Shown: piece by piece, positions 44,756-53,296 of the stretch
Layout: every line of letters begins with the position of its first letter
Numbering within the stretch: the stretch's first letter is position 1
Assembly: GCA_016787525.1 (NCBI GenBank)
Contig: JAEUUP010000047.1
Coordinates: forward strand, 84,639 to 148,638
Direction: 5' to 3'
Length of the DNA: 64,000 nucleotides
DNA from: Saprospiraceae bacterium
Lineage (GTDB): Bacteria > Bacteroidota > Bacteroidia > Chitinophagales > Saprospiraceae
The notes under the pieces: model-generated
Databases searched by the model: none
Seen by the model: the letters and a program-made list of their open reading frames with translations, nothing else
What the model was told of the DNA's origin: nothing
Made by a program: the position numbers and the translations under genes

Positions 44756-46144
44756 TCAGTTTCTTTTTTGAATAAGAGCAGTCAATTCAGCTTCGGATAC
44801 GATTTTGTTACCCACATAGCAACGTCCCATCATGCGAACAATGCCACGTTTGATAGGTTCAAGTAACTCCATTTTAAGCATCAGAGTATCGCCGGGCAGT
44901 ACTTTATCGCGAAATTTACAGTTGTCAATTTTTAAGAAATAGGTATCCCACTGTTCATCATCGGATGTGCCTGCGAGTGCCAGAATGCCGCCCGTTTGTG
45001 CCAGTGCTTCCATTTGTAGAACACCAGGGAAAACAGGATTGTTGGGGAAGTGACCTTCAAAAAACCACTCGTTCATAGTCACTTGCTTCATTCCGACGAT
45101 ATATTCAGGTGTTAATTCCAAAACTTTGTCCACCAATAAGAACGGATAGCGATGTGGCAGTTTTTTCATAATCTGAATCGTATCCATCACAGGTTTTACT
45201 GAGGGGTCGTATTTTGGAATTCCTTGCATCTTTTTTTGTTCCATATAATGCCGTTTAAGTACTTTCGCAAAAGCAACATTAGCCGTATGACCCGGTTTTT
45301 TAGCAATGATTTTTCCTTTTATAAATTTGCCAACCAAAGCCAAATCGCCGACGACATCCAACAACTTATGACGTGCGGGTTCGTTTGAGAATCGCAAATC
45401 AGTCGTGTTCAATATGCCTTCGCGCTCTATTTTTATATGCGGTTTGTTCAGTTTTTTTGCCAAATCAGCCAACTCCTCTTCGGTCATCAGGCGGTCAACG
45501 ATGACGATGGCATTGTCTAAATCGCCACCTTTTATCAGACCTTGATTGAGCATAAACTCTAATTCGTGCAAGAATGCAAAAGTCCGCGCTGGTGCTATTT
45601 CCGTCTCATACTGAGGGGTCGAATCGAGTGACGCATGTTGTTGGCCCAAAACTGTTGAGTTGAAATCAATCATGGTCGTCAAGCTGTATTCATCAGCAGG
45701 TATTGCCATGTATTCAGCCCCTGTTTTTTCGTCTTTGTACGTAATTGCCTCTTTAATATCGAAATATTCGCGTTCAGCAGTTTGCTCAACAATACCAACA
45801 GCATTGATTTTTTCAACAAAAATGGCAGATGAGCCGTCTAAAATAGGGACTTCACCGCCATCTATTTCGAGCAAAACATTGTCCACACCTAAACCAATGA
45901 GTGCCGATAAAACATGTTCGATGGTGCTAATTTGTGCGTCGCCTTCTTTTATCACCGTACCGCGATTGGTCGCTGCTACTTTACTGGCATCAGCAGCTAT
46001 GATGGGCGCATTAGCTAAGTCAATCCGCTGAAATTTATAGCCATGATGTTCGGAAGCTGGGCGTAAAGTCAAAGTCACAATCTGACCTGTGTGCAATCCT
46101 ATCCCTTTGACTGTAATCGCTTCTTTGATAGTACGTTGTTTCAT
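44756..46144 (-). CDS. lpxC-fabZ: Bifunctional LpxC deacetylase / FabZ dehydratase
   Basis: 462 residues, a fusion of two enzymes that are separate in Proteobacteria. Residues about 1-310 are LpxC, removing the acetyl group in the committed step of lipid A synthesis (zinc ligand in STIEHVLSAL, then DNVLLEIDGGEVPILDGSS and the HKLLDVVGDLALVG ligand block). Residues about 325-462 are FabZ, the hydroxyacyl-ACP dehydratase (PHRYPFLLVDKVLEL, GHFPNNPVFPGVLQMEALAQ). The fusion is characteristic of Bacteroidetes. Heads the operon with lpxA and an ABC ATPase; -7 box at 46193-46200. Two 10-mer copies encode PSV (45197) in the inter-domain linker and PQY (45609). Confidence 0.96.
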   Translation of the reverse strand: MKQRTIKEAITVKGIGLHTGQIVTLTLRPASEHHGYKFQRIDLANAPIIAADASKVAATNRGTVIKEGDAQISTIEHVLSALIGLGVDNVLLEIDGGEVPILDGSSAIFVEKINAVGIVEQTAEREYFDIKEAITYKDEKTGAEYMAIPADEYSLTTMIDFNSTVLGQQHASLDSTPQYETEIAPARTFAFLHELEFMLNQGLIKGGDLDNAIVIVDRLMTEEELADLAKKLNKPHIKIEREGILNTTDLRFSNEPARHKLLDVVGDLALVGKFIKGKIIAKKPGHTANVAFAKVLKRHYMEQKKMQGIPKYDPSVKPVMDTIQIMKKLPHRYPFLLVDKVLELTPEYIVGMKQVTMNEWFFEGHFPNNPVFPGVLQMEALAQTGGILALAGTSDDEQWDTYFLKIDNCKFRDKVLPGDTLMLKMELLEPIKRGIVRMMGRCYVGNKIVSEAELTALIQKRN

Positions 46145-46192
46145 TCTTAATATTCGGGTGATTTATTTTTTTTGAATTTATAATTTTGGGGT

Positions 46193-46200
46193 CAAAGATA
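46193..46200 (-). promoter_or_regulatory. Candidate -7 promoter box for the lipid A operon
   Basis: Reverse strand TATCTTTG, matching TAnnTTTG, 48 bases before the lpxC-fabZ ATG. Confidence 0.45.
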
Positions 46201-46327
46201 GATTTTTTTTGAAGTTTGAAGAGGACAGATGGAGAATAGTTTAAGTGTTTTATAGAGTTTAATCATTTTAAACCCTAAAAATCGCTTTGATTGAGGTTTT
46301 TCTATCTACCTTCACACGTTGAGGATA

Positions 46328-46337
46328 CCCCTCAGTA
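46328..46337. repeat. Intergenic copy of the iterated 10-mer upstream of the SDR gene
   Basis: CCCCTCAGTA on the + strand, 35 bases before the SDR start in the divergent lpxC/SDR region. Confidence 0.9.
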
Positions 46338-46371
46338 AATTGATAAATCTTTCATTTAAGCATCTCTCATT

Positions 46372-47139
46372 ATGTTTCAATCAGACCTTTTTAAAGGAAA
46401 AACAGCACTCGTCACAGGTGGCGGTTCGGGTATTGGTTTCGAGATAGCCCGCCAATTCCTAACTTTGGGTGCAGAAGTTTATATAGCTGGTCGCAAACAA
46501 GAACGACTCGACCAAGCTATTTTGAAGTTGCATCATTTTGGCTCTCAAGTCAAGGCAGTTGTGTTGGATATTAGAGATACAACCAATATCAAACATTTGG
46601 CAGATATGATTGAGACGCAAAGTGGAAAACTCGATATTTTGATTAATAATGCTGGAGGGCAATTTCCATCGCCCGCTGAAAACATCACGGAAAAAGGGTG
46701 GAATGCCGTTATCAATACCAATTTGAATGGTACTTGGTTTGTGACTCAAGAAATGGCAAAACGCTTTTTTTTCAACCAACAATCGGGTAGTATTGTCAAT
46801 ATTGTCTTGAACAATTTTAAAGGCTTCCCTGGGATGAGTCACTCTGCGGCGGCTCGTGCAGGGGTGATGAACTTGACTCAAACCCTCGCTATTGAGTGGG
46901 TCAATCGAGGTATTCGTATCAACTGTGTTGCTCCAGGCATCATCTTATCGTCTGGTTTAGAGAATTATCCGAAAGAAATGGTGGCTGGCATCGAAGCTAA
47001 AATTCCGATGAAGCGACTTGGTACTGTTGCAGAAGTGGCAGAATTGACACTTTTCCTCGCTCATGCGGCTTATATCACAGGCGAGACGGTCTATATTGAT
47101 GGTGGCAATCGCTTTTGGGGAGATATGTGGGAGATATGA
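46372..47139 (+). CDS. SDR family oxidoreductase, enoyl/dienoyl-CoA reductase-like
   Basis: 255 residues, a classical-length short-chain dehydrogenase. Cofactor loop TGGGSGIG (about residues 15-22) and ILINNAGGQFPSPAENI are typical of 2,4-dienoyl-CoA and peroxisomal trans-2-enoyl-CoA reductases. The usual active site YxxxK is replaced at the equivalent helix by SHSAAARAGVMNLTQTLAIEW, a pattern shared with that CoA-reductase subgroup, so the enzyme is more likely a CoA-thioester reductase than a FabG. Expected role: unsaturated fatty acid metabolism in the cytoplasm. Monocistronic, ending in the bidirectional hairpin 47148-47203. Confidence 0.85.
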   Translation: MFQSDLFKGKTALVTGGGSGIGFEIARQFLTLGAEVYIAGRKQERLDQAILKLHHFGSQVKAVVLDIRDTTNIKHLADMIETQSGKLDILINNAGGQFPSPAENITEKGWNAVINTNLNGTWFVTQEMAKRFFFNQQSGSIVNIVLNNFKGFPGMSHSAAARAGVMNLTQTLAIEWVNRGIRINCVAPGIILSSGLENYPKEMVAGIEAKIPMKRLGTVAEVAELTLFLAHAAYITGETVYIDGGNRFWGDMWEI

Positions 47140-47147
47140 AAATAGGC

Positions 47148-47203
47148 AAGATGAAGTATGAAATAAGGAAATACTGAGGGGTCTTTATTTCATACTTCAT
47201 CTT
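47148..47203. terminator. Bidirectional hairpin with the iterated 10-mer in its loop
   Basis: Perfect 19-base inverted repeat (47148-47166 with 47185-47203) between the convergent SDR and dienelactone hydrolase genes. The 18-base loop contains an exact TACTGAGGGG at 47172-47181. Confidence 0.75.
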
Positions 47204-47213
47204 TCAGGCTTCG

Positions 47214-48092
47214 TTATTTTACTTTCAGACGATTTTTCAAATAGCCTAATGCCATGCCATAAGCTTCTTTTGACAAAGCTTCGTCATATTTAGGATTGCT
47301 CGGATTGGCAAAACCGTGGACACCATCAAAAATTTTATACTCCAATTTTTTGTCTGCTTTCTTCATATTGGCAGCAAATTCTTCAATTATTTCTTTAGAA
47401 ATAAATTTTTCTGTCGCAAACAAACCCAAAACATCACAGTTTAATGTTTTCAGCTTTTCTACATCTTTCACAGGCATACCGTAGTACATGACCGAACCCA
47501 CAGCTTGCTTTTCGAGCAAAAGAGCTGACTTGAGTGACCAACCGCCACCAAAACACCAACCAACATTAGCGATTTTAGCTTTTGTACCTGCGAACAGTAC
47601 GCCACCTTTAACGATATTGTTGAGACGCTCTTCTTTAACCCCTTGCATGAATTTACCTGCTTCTTTTGGATCAGCTGTTACTTGCCCATCGTACATATCA
47701 AGGGCTAAAACATTGACATTTTCACCCAAATCCTTGTAGAAAATATCCGATTGACGCATGATGTATTCATTCAAGCCCCACCATTCTTGATAGACAAAGA
47801 GCCATTTTTTCGACTTTTTCTTTGATTTTACGAAATACCCCTTCGCTTCTGCGCCATCGGGTGTTTTAAATGTGATGCGTTGTCCCTTTCCTTCGTAATT
47901 CAAAGGCGAAGGTGATGGATGAAAAGCTTGAAAAGTAGGGTCTGAAACGAAAGTTGCCATGTCATCGGTCAATGGCTCAGTGTGGCACATTGGCATTGGC
48001 GCAGTGGCAGGCGAATAATTTGTTGCAGGCTTATGGAAAAAGCCCAAAATGCTGACAAAAGCAGCAATCAGAGAAATGGATAGGTTGCTCAT
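47214..48092 (-). CDS. Dienelactone hydrolase family protein, exported
   Basis: 292 residues with an N-terminal hydrophobic signal (LSISLIAAFVSILGFF). An alpha/beta-hydrolase of the dienelactone hydrolase type: the nucleophile is Cys in GWCFGGGWS, preceded by the EWWGLNEYI block, and the catalytic His is in DGVHGFANP. Cysteine rather than serine is the family norm. The substrate is unknown; a role on exported esters or lactones is likely. It converges with the SDR gene. No 10-mer copy within it. Confidence 0.88.
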   Translation of the reverse strand: MSNLSISLIAAFVSILGFFHKPATNYSPATAPMPMCHTEPLTDDMATFVSDPTFQAFHPSPSPLNYEGKGQRITFKTPDGAEAKGYFVKSKKKSKKWLFVYQEWWGLNEYIMRQSDIFYKDLGENVNVLALDMYDGQVTADPKEAGKFMQGVKEERLNNIVKGGVLFAGTKAKIANVGWCFGGGWSLKSALLLEKQAVGSVMYYGMPVKDVEKLKTLNCDVLGLFATEKFISKEIIEEFAANMKKADKKLEYKIFDGVHGFANPSNPKYDEALSKEAYGMALGYLKNRLKVK

Positions 48093-48134
48093 CGTTCGAT
48101 TGATTTTAGAATTGAGTAAAGATTTTTGTTTCGA

Positions 48135-50570
48135 CTATTCTTCATTGATACTCTTTTTTGCCATCTGTTTGGTTTGGTTCAACCGATAGGCAAAGGTCAA
48201 ATTCATCTGCCGTCTTCTGCCTTGGAAATCGCTGTACGAATAGAAATTCACCCCCTCAGTAATCGTGCGCATACGGCGTGAGTTGAAGACATCCGACACG
48301 TTGAAAGTAATCGTTCCTTTTCCCTTCAACACATCTTTGTTCGCACCTAAATCAACATAATAAAGCGACTTTCGTTCACCCTGTGGTGTTTTTTGTGGGG
48401 CTTCATAACTTGCACGCACTTGTAAATCAATATTTTGTGGCAACGAAAATCGTGATGTATGCCTCGCAAACCAACTATAAGTATCGCTTTCTAATGCCGA
48501 TTCGATGTTTGCACCATCTGTAATGGCTCTAAAGAAATTGACGCTCCAATCCGTTTTCCAACCTTTCACAAGTGTCAATTGACTTGTAAACTCTGCTCCA
48601 AATGCGTCCTCAGTGAGCAAATTTTCAGGTTTCGTATTAGCAAAACCCAAACTATCCACACGACGAATGTTCAAAACTTTATCCGAAGTATGACGATAAT
48701 AGATGGACGCAGCCAATGACCCTTTGTCGAAATACTTGATATGTCCCAAATCAAAAGCATGAGAAAACTCAGGATTTAGGTCAGGATTGCCCGAAAAAAA
48801 GTTCCGATTGTCGCTGTATGTCACAAACGGACTCAGTTCATCGTAGCGTGGGCGGCGCACACGACGGCTGTAACTCAATTGAATGGCATTTTCTTTGGGC
48901 AATTTGTAGGTGAAATGCGCACTTGGAAACAGATTTGCATATTGTCGCGGATTGACTTCGTTTGTTTTTCGCAAAGTGGTTTTCACATCTGTGATTTCAC
49001 CGCGTAAACCAAATTGATAAGAGAATTTTTCTTTTTTATTGCCCAAAATAGCATAAGCCGCATAGATGTTTTCATCGTAAATGAAATAATTGTCCAAGCC
49101 AGGCAGAGTGAAAAATTCGCCATTTCTCCCTTGTTCTGTTGCTAAAAAGTCATTAATCATGTGGCGGAAACTGGTGCGCATACCCGTTTCAAACTTGCCT
49201 TCTTTACTGAGGGGTTTCACATAGTCCAATTGAATGAGAAATTGTTTTTCAAATTCATCATTCAGCGATTTTTGCAATTTAGTATTGGCAGGATTGGGTG
49301 AACCATTAGCAAAAGTACTTGTTTGTGTAAAAACTTGGTCTGAACGCTCCCAATAGTCTAAAAAACGCAAGTCAGCGACCAATTCTTGACCTTTTTTGTC
49401 GTAGGTGCGTTTGTAAGTTAAAGCATACTCCGAGTTGGGTTCGGTTTCTTTTTCGTCCTGTTGACGATTGGTAATTGTATTCAGTTTGTCTGTTTTGAAC
49501 AAATAATCTTTATATACCAAATCTGTGATGCGGCGCACATCCGTTCTTCGGAGCATATAATAAGCGGTTAAAGTATTTTTAGGATTAAAAAAATAATCCG
49601 CACCTGCTTTGATATTGTTGTGAAAACCAGTCATGTTCGTCTCCCGATTCATCTGAGTAATGAAAGTCGTATCAGACGTATAAACCTCTTGATAAATAGC
49701 TCCAACACTGGGCAAACGGCGATAAGCGATGCCATAATTAATAAAAAAATTGACTTTTTTATGCCGATAATTCACATTCGCTGCCAAACCGTAATTCATC
49801 GGATAGCCTGTTGTTACTTCAAAAGAGCCATTTAAACCCTGTTTTTGTTCTTTTTTCAAGATGATATTGATGATGCCAGACATACCTTCCGCTTCGTAAC
49901 GAGCCGATGGATTGGTGATGACTTCTACTTTTTCAATCAAGCTACCTTGGAGTTGTTGCAAACCTGCGCTGCCTTTGAAACTCACCAAACCAGAAGGCTT
50001 ACCATCAATCAAAATCCGCACATTCTCGCTCCCACGCAACTTCACATTGCCTTCAACGTCCACGGATACTGAGGGGATATTGTTGAGAATATCTGTTGCT
50101 GTGCCACCAGCATTAGCCAAGTCTTTTCCGACATTGAATATCTTTTTGTCTAACGCCAATTCCATGGTACTTTTTTCAGCTTGTACGACTACTTCATCGA
50201 GTTGCTTTGTGGCAGCCGACAATTTAATTGTACCAAAATCTTGTATCGTTTTTTCTTTCGACAAAGTGAAAAAAGGCAAGTTCATGGTTTTGTAACCAAT
50301 AAACTCCACGCTAGCAAAGGCTTGTCCGAAAGATGTTTCAATCAAAAAATTGCCATTTTCATCTGTAATATTGCCACCAACTAGCGTACTATCGGTACTT
50401 TTCATTATCCGAATACTAGCGTAACTGAGTGGTGCATTTGATTGATTGTCAACGACTTTTCCTTTTACAAAGCCTTTTTGAGCAGATAATACTGAGGGGG
50501 GCATGAGTCCCATAAGCAACAATATCCAAAAATAGAGTATGGATGGTGTATGTAATTTTTGATTCATCAT
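48135..50570 (-). CDS. TonB-dependent receptor-like outer membrane protein
   Basis: 811 residues from ATG 50570 (a second Met follows at once; upstream extensions are unlikely). Signal peptide, then a CarboxypepD_reg-like beta sandwich (GFVKGKVVDNQSNAPLSYASIRI, about residues 30-115), a plug domain (LANAGGTATDILNNIPSVSVDVEG, GSENVRILIDGKPSG, SARYEAEGMSGIINIIL) and a 22-strand barrel ending in MNLTFAYRLNQTKQ (outer membrane protein beta-barrel family). No susD partner is next to it, so the imported ligand is unknown. Four 10-mer copies: 48252 TEG, 49205 PLS, 50067 PSV in the plug, 50490 PSV in the signal peptide. Confidence 0.9.
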   Translation of the reverse strand: MMNQKLHTPSILYFWILLLMGLMPPSVLSAQKGFVKGKVVDNQSNAPLSYASIRIMKSTDSTLVGGNITDENGNFLIETSFGQAFASVEFIGYKTMNLPFFTLSKEKTIQDFGTIKLSAATKQLDEVVVQAEKSTMELALDKKIFNVGKDLANAGGTATDILNNIPSVSVDVEGNVKLRGSENVRILIDGKPSGLVSFKGSAGLQQLQGSLIEKVEVITNPSARYEAEGMSGIINIILKKEQKQGLNGSFEVTTGYPMNYGLAANVNYRHKKVNFFINYGIAYRRLPSVGAIYQEVYTSDTTFITQMNRETNMTGFHNNIKAGADYFFNPKNTLTAYYMLRRTDVRRITDLVYKDYLFKTDKLNTITNRQQDEKETEPNSEYALTYKRTYDKKGQELVADLRFLDYWERSDQVFTQTSTFANGSPNPANTKLQKSLNDEFEKQFLIQLDYVKPLSKEGKFETGMRTSFRHMINDFLATEQGRNGEFFTLPGLDNYFIYDENIYAAYAILGNKKEKFSYQFGLRGEITDVKTTLRKTNEVNPRQYANLFPSAHFTYKLPKENAIQLSYSRRVRRPRYDELSPFVTYSDNRNFFSGNPDLNPEFSHAFDLGHIKYFDKGSLAASIYYRHTSDKVLNIRRVDSLGFANTKPENLLTEDAFGAEFTSQLTLVKGWKTDWSVNFFRAITDGANIESALESDTYSWFARHTSRFSLPQNIDLQVRASYEAPQKTPQGERKSLYYVDLGANKDVLKGKGTITFNVSDVFNSRRMRTITEGVNFYSYSDFQGRRRQMNLTFAYRLNQTKQMAKKSINEE

Positions 50571-50707
50571 GATAGAGATAAGTGTATATGATACACGTAA
50601 AGATAAAACGGCTTTTAGAATGAATCTGATAGTTTCCACAAACGACCCTGTTTTTAGATGATTCACCTTTTTTATACCCATAAACGAAAGAAGTTTCTCA
50701 AAAATAA

Positions 50708-50744
50708 AAAATCCAACTTATTGTTAATCAATAAGTTGGATTTT
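50708..50744 (-). terminator. Terminator after mltA
   Basis: Perfect 16-base stem (50708-50723 with 50729-50744), five-base loop, with AAAATAAAAA on the reverse-strand 3' side giving a T run. Located 21 bases past the mltA stop. Confidence 0.85.
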
Positions 50745-50764
50745 GGCAGACTATGTGAAAAAAA

Positions 50765-51832
50765 CTAAACCTTTTGTGCTAAAGTCTTTTTTGGTGCGTC
50801 TTTTTCATCACGTTTGGGCAATAACAGCCAAATGCGACCATATTTGCGCATATCTTTTATGCGTTCTTTTGCTGCATCACCTTCTCCCATGTATAAATCA
50901 ACATGACCCGTACCTTTGATTTTGCTGCCACGGTCTTGAGCCAAAACAAAACGCATTTCGGTACGAATCAAATTACCATTATCGTCTAAAATCGGAATTT
51001 CTGCTAACAAAACAGAGCCAAGTGGAATGTATTTAGGATCAACTGCGACCGTAAAATCAGTCGTGAGTGGTACTTTGGCAGCACCCATTGCTCTCGATTT
51101 ATCTCTTTGTGTGAAGACAGAAGCATAGCCTTCGCCATCTGCTTCTTCAACTTTTTTTGAATCGCCATTATAGGCAACCACACGACGATCACCTTCGGGA
51201 AATTGCAAATAAGCAACCCCTTCAAGCTCCATACTGCGTATATCTTGACGGTCGCGCACGTAAGCAAGGGTCATGCCATCGTCATCTTGACCGTTTTGTG
51301 CCAAATAAACTGGATATTTGAAAATCGCATCGGATTTGCGACGAGCAGGAATAATAGGAGAGTAATATCCTGTGAAAAGAACGTTGCCATCACCATCTTC
51401 GCCTCTTAATTGGTAGGCATCGAGTAAATTGGCAATATCGTTTTTAGATTTGACTTTACGAAAAGCATTGAGGACTTTGTTCAAATGCTTCGGATAAATA
51501 TTGAGTGAACCAACTTCTCGCTCTTCAGCATTTTTTATAAAAGTCTCTTGGTGTTCGAGTGCTTGTCGGAATCTATCATGTACACTAGGTAATTTTAGCT
51601 CATTAATATTGATTCTGGTGAAAATATCACGCAATTTGATATCTTTATTAGAAATCAAAACTTTTTTCGGTTCAGCCGTCTTTATAACTTCTTTGTGTGT
51701 TTCGATGCCGTTTATCAGGGAGTCAAGAGCAATATTATCTAATTGGTCTGACTCCTTTATACTTCGGAGGTATGAAACAATGCTAACCGAAAATAAAAGT
51801 GAACTAATAAAACTTATCCAATACTTTTTCAT
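50765..51832 (-). CDS. mltA: MltA-type lytic transglycosylase
   Basis: 355 residues with an N-terminal signal or anchor (YWISFISSLLFSVSIVSYL). The MltA domain (FTGYYSPIIPARRKSD, then LAYVRDRQDIRSMELEGVAYLQFPEGDRRVVAY) is followed by the 3D domain with its aspartates (LAQDRGSKIKGTGHVDLYMGEGDAA). MltA cleaves glycan strands and yields anhydro-MurNAc, which AnmK (39841) recycles. A one-mismatch copy of the 10-mer lies upstream at 51932. The 252 bases between it and the HhH gene hold no other recognisable feature. Confidence 0.92.
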   Translation of the reverse strand: MKKYWISFISSLLFSVSIVSYLRSIKESDQLDNIALDSLINGIETHKEVIKTAEPKKVLISNKDIKLRDIFTRININELKLPSVHDRFRQALEHQETFIKNAEEREVGSLNIYPKHLNKVLNAFRKVKSKNDIANLLDAYQLRGEDGDGNVLFTGYYSPIIPARRKSDAIFKYPVYLAQNGQDDDGMTLAYVRDRQDIRSMELEGVAYLQFPEGDRRVVAYNGDSKKVEEADGEGYASVFTQRDKSRAMGAAKVPLTTDFTVAVDPKYIPLGSVLLAEIPILDDNGNLIRTEMRFVLAQDRGSKIKGTGHVDLYMGEGDAAKERIKDMRKYGRIWLLLPKRDEKDAPKKTLAQKV

Positions 51833-52084
51833 TTTTTTTAAGTTTGGTGAAAAAATAACGTGTCCTTACGCCCCTTTTAAATGTTTTATGGCTTTGTCTG
51901 AACACTTTTATCGCGAAAGCGGGAGAGAATAATAACTCCTCAGTAGTTGAATTTAAAAAGCACTACTGCTTTGCGATTTTTTGATAAAGCAATGATTTTT
52001 ATCGGTTTAAATATATTTAATATTTTAAGTCGATAATGAAATCATTAACTATAATTTTGTGCTTTGCTCAGGTGTAGTTCTCAT

Positions 52085-53263
52085 TTAATCAAAAATAAAA
52101 TACGGTTTTAGTTTTTCAATCATATTGTCGCTCAAAACACCTACTTTTTTCAGGTCTTCCGCACCTTTGAACCCACCATGATTCACCCTAAAACGGACGA
52201 TTGCTTCTGCTTGCTTACGCGTTAAGTAAGGGTGCAAGAGTTCTTCAATAGCAGCTTTGTTAATTTGAATTTTACGATGTGGAGGAGAGGTAAACCGCAG
52301 AAAAGGCGTTATAGCGTGTATAGTAGAATCGGGTAAACCATAAACTTCTTTAAGTTGGTTGAGCGAGGCAAAGCCACCCAGTCGCTCTCTATATTCAATG
52401 ATTCGGGCGGCAAAGGTACGACCTATTCCACGTAGCTGCAACAATTCGTCAACATTGGCGCGATTGATGTCAACAGATTTGACCGTCACATTTTCAGCTA
52501 CTTTCATGGCAGGCTGATTTTGTGGCTCAATGTATCGCCTTGACGCAATCGTATGATTTTCAGCTATTTGAATATATGGTTGAATACGTAAAAAATCAAT
52601 ATCAGACAAACCGTATACTTTTTTCAAATCTTCTTTAGTTTGGAAAAAACCGCCTTTTTCTCTGTATTTTAACAAAATTTTAACAGTTTTTTCATCCAAA
52701 CCTAAGCCCAACAGCTCAGTTTCAGTCGCTGTATTAGGGTCAAATGGTCTCAAAACAATAGGTATTACAGGCTTTTTGAAAGCCTCATACTGAGGGGTCT
52801 TATCAAAACTTTTGGCAAATGGCGCATCGCTATTTAGCGTGATATACTCTTCCAATCTGTCGTAATCAGCTTCTTTGAGGCCATAAATTTTTTTCAAATC
52901 CTCTTTTTTAAAGAAACGTCCGCCTTTTTCTCTAAAATGCACAAGTGTAGTCGCCACTTTGGGTGACAGACCTAATCGTATCAAATCTTCTTTTGTAGTA
53001 GAATTTGGATTGAAAGGAAAAAGAGTGCTTTCATCATTATGAATAGCAAAAGTACCCCCCTCAGTATCGGAGGCTTTTTCGCTTACCAAAGCGGCTATTT
53101 CTTGCTCAAAAGCAGAGAAGTTGTCGGTTTTACTATTTCGCTTATCCATGATTGAGTAAATTTTTGGTATCATCAGAAATCCCAGCGACAATGCCACTAA
53201 GACCACAACTCCATTGCGTTCTCCACGCGAATAGTAGAAGTATGATGTCAAAAACTTTCTCAT
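52085..53263 (-). CDS. ComEA-like helix-hairpin-helix protein, membrane anchored
   Basis: 392 residues from ATG 53263. One transmembrane helix (about 20-38, NGVVVLVALSLGFLMIPKIY) then four helix-hairpin-helix modules in tandem, visible as the repeated FREKGGRFFKKEDLKKIYGL, YREKGGFFQTKEDLKKVYGL, YRERLGGFASLNQLKEVYGL and FRVNHGGFKGAEDLKKVGVL. ComEA is a DNA receptor in competence with a single HhH unit; four units suggest stronger DNA binding in the periplasm. It is 33 bases behind comEC in a comF-comEC-HhH operon, which supports a role in transformation. 10-mer copies at 52788 (PQY) and 53057 (TEG). Confidence 0.85.
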   Translation of the reverse strand: MRKFLTSYFYYSRGERNGVVVLVALSLGFLMIPKIYSIMDKRNSKTDNFSAFEQEIAALVSEKASDTEGGTFAIHNDESTLFPFNPNSTTKEDLIRLGLSPKVATTLVHFREKGGRFFKKEDLKKIYGLKEADYDRLEEYITLNSDAPFAKSFDKTPQYEAFKKPVIPIVLRPFDPNTATETELLGLGLDEKTVKILLKYREKGGFFQTKEDLKKVYGLSDIDFLRIQPYIQIAENHTIASRRYIEPQNQPAMKVAENVTVKSVDINRANVDELLQLRGIGRTFAARIIEYRERLGGFASLNQLKEVYGLPDSTIHAITPFLRFTSPPHRKIQINKAAIEELLHPYLTRKQAEAIVRFRVNHGGFKGAEDLKKVGVLSDNMIEKLKPYFIFD

Positions 53264-53296
53264 TGAGTACGTTTGATTTAGACGAGTAACCAAATA

